Positions 61,025 through 64,000 of a stretch of 64,000 nucleotides of DNA are shown here, in pieces. The stretch's first letter is position 1. Each line of letters begins with the position of its first letter. The stretch is from Polaromonas sp. A23 (GTDB lineage: Bacteria; Pseudomonadota; Gammaproteobacteria; Burkholderiales; Burkholderiaceae_C). The DNA is taken from positions 62,001 through 126,000 of the forward strand of contig NZ_MUNO01000041.1 in the NCBI RefSeq assembly GCF_002001015.1, written 5' to 3'. The notes below the pieces were generated by a model, which did no database searches, was not told where the DNA came from, and saw nothing but the letters and a program-made list of their open reading frames with translations. The translations under genes were made by a program, and so were the position numbers.

Positions 61025-61928
61025 AAACTATGCCCGCTGCATTGCGGCGTCCACACGCGTTCGCTGGGACATTGGCCGCGACGTGATTCGCGGACGGGTT
61101 TTCGATTTTTCGAAACACTTCCTGCCCGACGGGCTCTCGCGCATCAGCCGGCTGGACTTTCTGCAACCGGCCGAGCAGGTCCACCTGAGCCAGATCCAGG
61201 GGCGGACCTATGCCAACATGTTCGGTCTGGTCGAACGCTTCATCGGCATCAAGATGCTGGAAATCACCCGCGACCACTGGTTTGGCGACCAGGTGGCGCT
61301 GGAAGCGTTGGTACGCTTCACCGATGAGGAACTCAAGCACCAGGAGCTGTTTCGCCGGATTGAACGCCTGGCCGCCGCAGGAATGCCTCCGGGCTATGAA
61401 TTCCTGCCCACCGCCAACGAGGTGGCCGCGCAGGTGCTGCAGGCCCCCACCTGGTCGGTGCTGGCGCTGACCTGCCACATCGAGCTGTTCACCCAGACCC
61501 ACTACCGCCAGAGCATCGAGCCTGACGACCATCTCTCGGAGCTGTACAAGGACGTATTCCTGTTCCACTGGCAGGAGGAGTCGCAGCACGCCATTCTGGA
61601 CGTGCTGGAGTGGGAGCGTGAGAACGCGCGCATTACGCCGCAGGAGCGCGATGAGGCGGTGGATGGGCTGATTGGCCTGGTAGGTGCGATCGACGGCATC
61701 TTGCAGAAACAGTCGCATGCCGACGCACACTATTTCGTGGTCACCTGCGGGCGGCGTGTGCCGCAGGCGCAGCTCGACAAGCTGGCCGCCGGCCTGCTGG
61801 ATGCGTACCGTTGGCAATACATCGTCTCCGGCGTGCAGCAAGCCAGGTTTCGCGAGCTGCTTGTCCAGATGATCACCGCCGATCAATGGCAGCGCATCCA
61901 GTCGGCCCTGAGCTCGCTGATGAGCTAA
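60999..61928 (+). CDS. Ferritin-like diiron protein (AurF-like)
   Basis: 309 residues from ATG 60999; ATG 60984 is also possible. Diiron ligands in a four-helix bundle: Glu80, Glu111xxHis114 (EELKHQE), Glu162 (HIELF) and Glu194xxHis197 (EESQHAI). This pattern matches diiron oxygenases or ferritin-like proteins. Cytoplasmic. It overlaps the patatin gene, and the Sel1 gene starts 15 bp later. An acyl or aryl substrate is inferred only from context. Confidence 0.82.
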   Translation: MTFTTTHTENYARCIAASTRVRWDIGRDVIRGRVFDFSKHFLPDGLSRISRLDFLQPAEQVHLSQIQGRTYANMFGLVERFIGIKMLEITRDHWFGDQVALEALVRFTDEELKHQELFRRIERLAAAGMPPGYEFLPTANEVAAQVLQAPTWSVLALTCHIELFTQTHYRQSIEPDDHLSELYKDVFLFHWQEESQHAILDVLEWERENARITPQERDEAVDGLIGLVGAIDGILQKQSHADAHYFVVTCGRRVPQAQLDKLAAGLLDAYRWQYIVSGVQQARFRELLVQMITADQWQRIQSALSSLMS

Positions 61929-61943
61929 ACCGGAAATATTTTT

Positions 61944-62294
61944 ATGTTCAATTCAACAATCCTCCAAAAAACAATCATCTCTGCCGTGCTGGCCTTCGCT
62001 TTTGCTGGTCCCGGCTTTGCCAGCAGTGAGGCGTCCAAAGCCCTCGAGGAGGCGCACCGCGCCTATTACCAAGGGGAGTCCGAACGTGCGCTGCTGATCT
62101 ACGAGCAGCTTGCCGCTGCTGGAAATGCCGAGGCGGCCGAACGCGCGGGGTTCATATTGCTTCGGGGGTCTGGCGCCGGTGTCCGGGCAGGCAAGGCCGA
62201 CCTTGCGCGTGCCACGACACTGCTGGCCCAGGCGGCCGGCGCCGGCCGTCTGGGTGCGGTCTTTCTACTCGGCCTGCTGGACAGTGCCGACTGA
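61944..62294 (+). CDS. Exported Sel1-like repeat protein
   Basis: 116 residues. Sec signal (MFNSTILQKTIISAVLAFAF, cleaved near FAS). One and a half Sel1/TPR-type repeats: ALEEAHRAYYQGESERALLI and NAEAAERAGFILLRGSGAG. Periplasmic protein-binding role likely. Last gene of the two-component-linked run. Confidence 0.85.
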   Translation: MFNSTILQKTIISAVLAFAFAGPGFASSEASKALEEAHRAYYQGESERALLIYEQLAAAGNAEAAERAGFILLRGSGAGVRAGKADLARATTLLAQAAGAGRLGAVFLLGLLDSAD

Positions 62295-62316
62295 AGCGCA
62301 TGCTTCGGGGCGCCAG

Positions 62317-62706
62317 TCAGCCCCGCGATACATCTGCTGCAACACACACCCAGCGATTCGATTGTTGAGCCCAGACGTCGGTGTAGCGCCCTTTGCCGGC
62401 CTGCCCGTCGGCCTGCGTAAAAGTCGTTCTGCCATGAACGATGGCGGTTTCGCCAAAAAGCCGAACAAGAACATCGTGGACAGCGAAGTCACCGACCTGA
62501 ATGGGCAATGCGGCCCGCTTCAGAAATTCGGCCCGACCAGACAGCGAGCCGTCGGCGTTGCTGTTGAGAAAATCCGGGGCGAGGTGGTTCTCAAACCAGG
62601 CCATGTTGGACGTTTTGACGGCGGTGATGAATTCCTGGTTCAGCCTGGTGAGCTGCGCTTCATCGCCGGGCTTGCCGGAATGGATCTGCGGGTTCTCCTG
62701 CTTCAT
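62317..62706 (-). CDS. NTF2-like (DUF4440) protein
   Basis: 129 residues: LTRLNQEFITAVKTSNMAWF, FLNSNADGSLSGRAEFLKR and YTDVWAQQSNRWVCVAADVSR, typical of DUF4440 ketosteroid-isomerase-like proteins. A tandem paralogue lies 12 bp upstream (62719). Probably co-transcribed from the shared promoter by the 21-bp palindrome. Confidence 0.88.
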   Translation of the reverse strand: MKQENPQIHSGKPGDEAQLTRLNQEFITAVKTSNMAWFENHLAPDFLNSNADGSLSGRAEFLKRAALPIQVGDFAVHDVLVRLFGETAIVHGRTTFTQADGQAGKGRYTDVWAQQSNRWVCVAADVSRG

Positions 62707-62718
62707 GGTTGTCCCTCG

Positions 62719-63102
62719 TTAAAAGCGGTTGAAATGCGCGGACACGCAAAGCCAGCGTTGCTGGCGGCGCGCGTAGATGTCGGTGTAGCGGCCGCTGCCC
62801 CACTTACCGTCCAGGCTTTTGTACCTGAAGCCCGCGTGAATCAGGGCAAGCTCGCCGACAAGGCGGATCTGCACGTCCACTGCCTGCAGGTTTGTGCCCG
62901 GGTACGGACCAGAGATTCTCTGGAGAAAGCCCGCGCGATCGACGATAGAGCCATCGCGGTGGCTGCTCAGAAAATCTTCCGCCAGGTGTTCCTGGTACCA
63001 CGCTGCATCGGACTGTTCGGCCGAACGGACGTAGTGCCGGTTGAGGTCTTCCAGTGTCTGGATGTCTTGCGTCCGGTCGGGGGCAAGGTCTGTTTGTTGC
63101 AT
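62719..63102 (-). CDS. NTF2-like (DUF4440) protein, tandem paralogue
   Basis: 127 residues from ATG 63102 (AAGGAG upstream). LNRHYVRSAEQSDAAWYQEH, FLSSHRDGSIVDRAGFLQR and YTDIYARRQQRWLCVSAHF align along the whole length with the protein at 62317, indicating an old tandem duplication. Divergent from the MocR regulator, which is the likely controller. Confidence 0.9.
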   Translation of the reverse strand: MQQTDLAPDRTQDIQTLEDLNRHYVRSAEQSDAAWYQEHLAEDFLSSHRDGSIVDRAGFLQRISGPYPGTNLQAVDVQIRLVGELALIHAGFRYKSLDGKWGSGRYTDIYARRQQRWLCVSAHFNRF

Positions 63103-63150
63103 GGGGAAAGCTCCTTGGTTGACGAATCCTGGGTGAAGCATAGTTTTGTA

Positions 63151-63198
63151 CTGGCTCTTTCAAAGAGCCAGATTTTCGTCATAGCAAGGTGCCAGATT
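63151..63198. promoter_or_regulatory. Palindromic operator and direct repeats between MocR and NTF2-like genes
   Basis: CTGGCTCTTT-C-AAAGAGCCAG is a perfect 21-bp palindrome at 63151-63171. GCCAGATT occurs twice (63167-63174, 63191-63198), a 24-bp direct repeat. MocR regulators commonly bind spaced direct repeats. Confidence 0.65.
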
Positions 63199-63292
63199 CG
63201 GCCGGGACGCGTATGATCTTCAGCTGTCGGCGCGGTTCATCCCGCACATTTTTTGCAAACGCAACAGCACCTGCCGCAACCTGCGCATTGCC

Positions 63293-64000
63293 ATGCTTCT
63301 AGCTTTCAAAAGTTCTGCGGCGCCCCTGAACCGGCGCGTGTACCTGGCGCTCAAGGGGGGCATCCGGGACGGCCGCTTTGCGCCGGGAAGCCGGTTGCCT
63401 TCGACGCGGGCGCTGGCGGCTGACCTCGGGGTTTCACGCAACACCGTCATGCTGGCCTACGAGCAGCTGGCCGCCGAGGGTTACGTGCTGAGCAAGGGCC
63501 GGTCAAGCACCACGGTCCTGGGTGCCCTGCCGCCGCAGCCTGCGGTGCGGCCGGTTGCTGAACGGGTGCAGCAAGGGCTGCAGGTATCGGCGTACGCCAG
63601 AAGAATGATGCAGGACAAGTCTTTGCCACCGCCCGCTGCCGCCTATGGCCGCCGGCCTGGTGTTCGCCAGGACTTCCGCTACGGCAGCGCTGCATTGGAC
63701 GAGTTTCCCAATGAAATCTGGCGGCGCCTGTTGTCGGTGCATGCCAGGCAAGCCAGCCGCGACACCCTGGGTTATGCGTTTCCTGCGGGCTACCTGCCGC
63801 TGCGGACGGCTCTGGCCGACTATCTCAAGCGCGCACGCGGGCTGCATTGCGATGCCGACCAGATCATCATCGTCAATGGCGCCCAGCAGGCGATCGACCT
63901 GGCGGCCCGTGTGCTTCTGGACCCGGGTGATGCGGTGGTGGTGGAGGAGCCGCACTACCCGGGTGCCACCAAGACCTTTGAGGCCAACGGTGCACGCCTC
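63293..64000 (+). CDS. MocR/PdxR-type regulator (GntR HTH + aminotransferase domain), 5' part
   Basis: 236 codons from ATG 63293 to the window edge, no stop. GntR-type winged HTH: RVYLALKGGIRDGRFAPGS and LPSTRALAADLGVSRNTV. After a linker, a class-I aminotransferase-like domain begins (FPNEIWRRLLS, YAFPAGYLPLRTALADYL, IIVNGAQQAIDLAARVLL). MocR proteins bind PLP and an amino compound to control transcription. Divergent from the DUF4440 pair across the palindrome. Confidence 0.92.
   Translation, partial: MLLAFKSSAAPLNRRVYLALKGGIRDGRFAPGSRLPSTRALAADLGVSRNTVMLAYEQLAAEGYVLSKGRSSTTVLGALPPQPAVRPVAERVQQGLQVSAYARRMMQDKSLPPPAAAYGRRPGVRQDFRYGSAALDEFPNEIWRRLLSVHARQASRDTLGYAFPAGYLPLRTALADYLKRARGLHCDADQIIIVNGAQQAIDLAARVLLDPGDAVVVEEPHYPGATKTFEANGARL

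Noticed and set aside
60750-61886. 378-codon minus-strand ORF opposite patatin and diiron genes
   Set aside because: Overlaps two well-supported genes and lacks motifs.

Overview
The window is about 64 kb of GC-rich chromosomal DNA that looks like a betaproteobacterium of the Comamonadaceae (Polaromonas/Rhodoferax/Acidovorax-like). The evidence is gene content and order (tkt-gapA, murU-pepP, a polyamine/SPFH cluster, a collagen-like lipoprotein), the codon usage, and short dispersed repeats of a type I associate with that family. Genus is an inference. No rRNA, tRNA or CRISPR array was seen. Both ends cut genes: the 3' part of a large secreted adhesin at the left and the 5' part of a MocR-type regulator at the right.

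Left third (1-19 kb): adhesin tail; a ParD-like/zeta toxin-antitoxin pair; murU-pepP; then a 6.6 kb block (5087-11678) of SPFH-SHOCT protein, DUF4178 protein, DUF350 membrane protein, membrane-embedded aminopropyltransferase, FAD amine oxidase and AdoMet decarboxylase. Together these look like a membrane-associated polyamine system. After it come tkt-gapA (with a strong terminator), a pirin gene under a 12-bp dyad operator, and an ABC-2 export operon.

Middle (19-43 kb): a collagen-repeat lipoprotein; a seven-gene operon of small detoxification-type proteins (two GFA, DUF899, DUF1579, YCII, two PhnB-like VOC) divergent from a TetR regulator; LysE/LMW-phosphatase; a DHA2 MFS pump divergent from its LysR regulator; a run of small metabolic genes (RidA, SRPBCC, nitrilase-like); a 910-residue hybrid histidine kinase beside a 165-bp MITE-like element with 16-bp perfect terminal inverted repeats; an Ala/Lys-rich secreted protein; a MerR regulator with a textbook 19-bp-spacer promoter next to an aldo/keto reductase; alpha-carbonic anhydrase; an RRM protein; and a Fic AMPylase with its own dyad.

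Right third (43-64 kb) is the most accessory. It holds a 909-residue fusion of polysaccharide deacetylase, caspase-like peptidase, EF-hand and TPRs (43911-46640). This is followed by a visibly AT-richer segment with a patatin phospholipase and two ComEC-type metallo-beta-lactamase proteins (46941-49920), a candidate defence or lipid-damage module. Beyond it are partial gene duplications and remnants, a large SGNH hydrolase, a DAO-family oxidase, an SDR, a likely IS relic, and a two-component system followed by an alpha/beta hydrolase, a second patatin, a diiron protein and a Sel1 protein. The window ends with two tandem NTF2-like paralogues divergent from the MocR regulator across a perfect 21-bp palindrome.

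A family of about 45-nt repeats ending in AGCTATTA(A)-N-GATAGC recurs between genes and once inside the aminopropyltransferase gene.
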